Below are positions 6,166 to 6,890 of a DNA stretch of 6,890 bases, piece by piece. The notes beneath the pieces were generated by a model. The model did not search any database. It was not told the DNA's origin and saw only the letters and a list, made by a program, of their open reading frames with translations. How positions within the stretch are numbered: position 1 is the first letter of the stretch; each line of letters opens with the position of its first letter. Source of the DNA: Actinomycetota bacterium. Its GTDB lineage: Bacteria; Actinomycetota; Thermoleophilia; Gaiellales; Gaiellaceae. The stretch is from contig JACCZA010000245.1 of NCBI GenBank assembly GCA_013696185.1, positions 1 through 6,890 of the forward strand, given 5' to 3'. The translations under genes and the position numbers were made by a program.

Positions 6166-6890
6166 GTCGCGGCCTTCGCCCAGTCCGCGGAGGGCTCGCC
6201 GGCCTCCGGGCCTGGCTGCGGGCGCTTCCTGCGGTACGCGCGCCAGGTCGTCGCCCAGCTCGCCGGGTCGTTCAGATCGGTCGCTGCGAGCTTCCGGATC
6301 GCCTGCTCGTGGGGCGCGGTGCGCACGAGCTCGGGATCGGTGTACGCCTCCTCGACCACGTGGGCCAGGACGTCGATCCACTCGTCGACGTCCTCCTTCG
6401 ACCACATCTCGCCCGCCTCGGGCGTGAAGGGCGCGGGGACGACCCACGGCTCGTGGCTGAGCCAGAAGGCGTCGATCCCGAAGTCGACCATCCGGTTCTG
6501 CACGTCGAAGACGGTGATCCCCGTGTCCTGCTCCACCTGCTCGAGGCTGTAGCGCGTCATCTCGAGGCGCGGCGCGGTCAGGTGCGGCTGGGACTTCGTC
6601 ACCCCGCGGATCGCGAGCAGGCGCCCCTCCATGTAGTTGTTCAGGAGCACGGAGACGTTCGAGGCCTCGTGGATCCCCGCGGCGCCCATCGCGCGGCTCC
6701 ACGTGTAGGCGTAGACGAGCTGCGGCACGTTGCCGAAGAACTCGCGCACCTTGCCGATGCTCGCCGGCCGGTCGCGGTCGAGCCTGTAGCGGCCGCCCTC
6801 CTCGACGACGACGGGCGCCGGGAGGAAGCGCGCCAGCTCCTCGGTGCACCCGTAGGCGCCGACCGCCGGACCGCCGCCCCCCTTCGGCGC
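6162..6890 (-). CDS. Divergent glycine dehydrogenase (decarboxylating) subunit 2-like protein, partial
   Basis: The 242 visible residues are the C-terminal part of a GcvPB-like fold type I PLP enzyme; the N-terminus lies past the right edge. Family blocks: PKGGGGP (2-8), corresponding to the Gly-rich loop just after the PLP-lysine HKTF motif (so the lysine itself is outside the window); ELARFLPAPVVV (18-29); RPASIGKVREFFGN (41-54), matching the RPxSIGxVRxFxGN block; VLLNNYMEGRLL (81-92), matching AVLNANYxxARL; VFDVQNRMVDFGID (127-140), matching the LDxAKRLxDYGFH block; and SKEDVDEWIDVL...DPELVRTAP (164-193). Several blocks typical of true glycine P-proteins are changed: FGID for YGFH, and FTPEAGEMWSKED in place of the PTETESKE block. 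Canonical GcvPB decarboxylates glycine in the glycine cleavage system with the H protein; here the substrate may differ. First visible gene of the operon. Confidence 0.85.
   Translation of the reverse strand, partial: APKGGGGPAVGAYGCTEELARFLPAPVVVEEGGRYRLDRDRPASIGKVREFFGNVPQLVYAYTWSRAMGAAGIHEASNVSVLLNNYMEGRLLAIRGVTKSQPHLTAPRLEMTRYSLEQVEQDTGITVFDVQNRMVDFGIDAFWLSHEPWVVPAPFTPEAGEMWSKEDVDEWIDVLAHVVEEAYTDPELVRTAPHEQAIRKLAATDLNDPASWATTWRAYRRKRPQPGPEAGEPSADWAKAAT

Noticed and set aside
6166..6849. Upstream extension of the first SDR into the GcvPB-like region
   Set aside because: The extension overlaps a gene with clear family blocks in another frame and is itself low-complexity Arg/Pro/Ala sequence, so a fusion protein is unlikely.
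1..6890. tRNA, rRNA, CRISPR, insertion sequence, riboswitch or attachment site
   Set aside because: Coding sequence fills nearly all of the window. No direct-repeat arrays, transposase motifs, tRNA-like cloverleaf or long intergenic stretch was seen by eye.

Overview
The window is high-GC DNA packed with short-gap or overlapping genes whose third codon positions are almost all G or C. The gene content is a lipoprotein peptide-binding protein, an M24 peptidase, a luciferase-like flavin oxidoreductase, short-chain dehydrogenases and cupins. This suggests an actinobacterium, possibly a soil Thermoleophilia-type lineage. The taxon is inferred from composition and gene style only; there is no rRNA or marker gene here.

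Layout. Bases 53-1750 (+) encode a family 5 (oligopeptide/nickel type) ABC transporter substrate-binding lipoprotein. A strong hairpin at 1761-1797 separates it from a convergent small cupin gene (1801-2184, -). That cupin is divergent from an M24 (Xaa-Pro peptidase-like) metallohydrolase (2228-3310, +) across a 43 bp gap. The M24 gene converges, with only 2 bp between stop codons, on a minus-strand operon filling 3313-6890. In transcription order the operon holds a divergent glycine-decarboxylase P-subunit-2-like protein (partial, its N-terminus lies beyond the right edge), an SDR oxidoreductase, a cupin, a second SDR oxidoreductase, and an LLM-class flavin-dependent oxidoreductase. The junctions are an ATAG overlap, a TGATG overlap, a 2 nt gap and an ATGA overlap, so the five genes look translationally coupled.

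How the genes may work together (inference). The set reads as uptake and stepwise oxidation of a small amino-acid- or peptide-derived compound. The lipoprotein captures the substrate, the M24 enzyme cleaves a C-N bond, and the PLP-enzyme-like protein, two NAD(P)-dependent dehydrogenases and the flavin oxidoreductase carry out redox or decarboxylation steps, with cupins as small accessory or isomerase-type proteins. No individual substrate can be read from the sequence.

Most worth a second look: the GcvPB-like protein, which keeps the family scaffold but has lost several typical glycine P-protein blocks; an SDR with no ATG, GTG or TTG start near its N-terminus, where ATA overlaps the upstream stop; and an M24 enzyme with Asp at a position that is usually a Glu metal ligand. 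No tRNA, rRNA, CRISPR array, insertion sequence or long repeat was seen.
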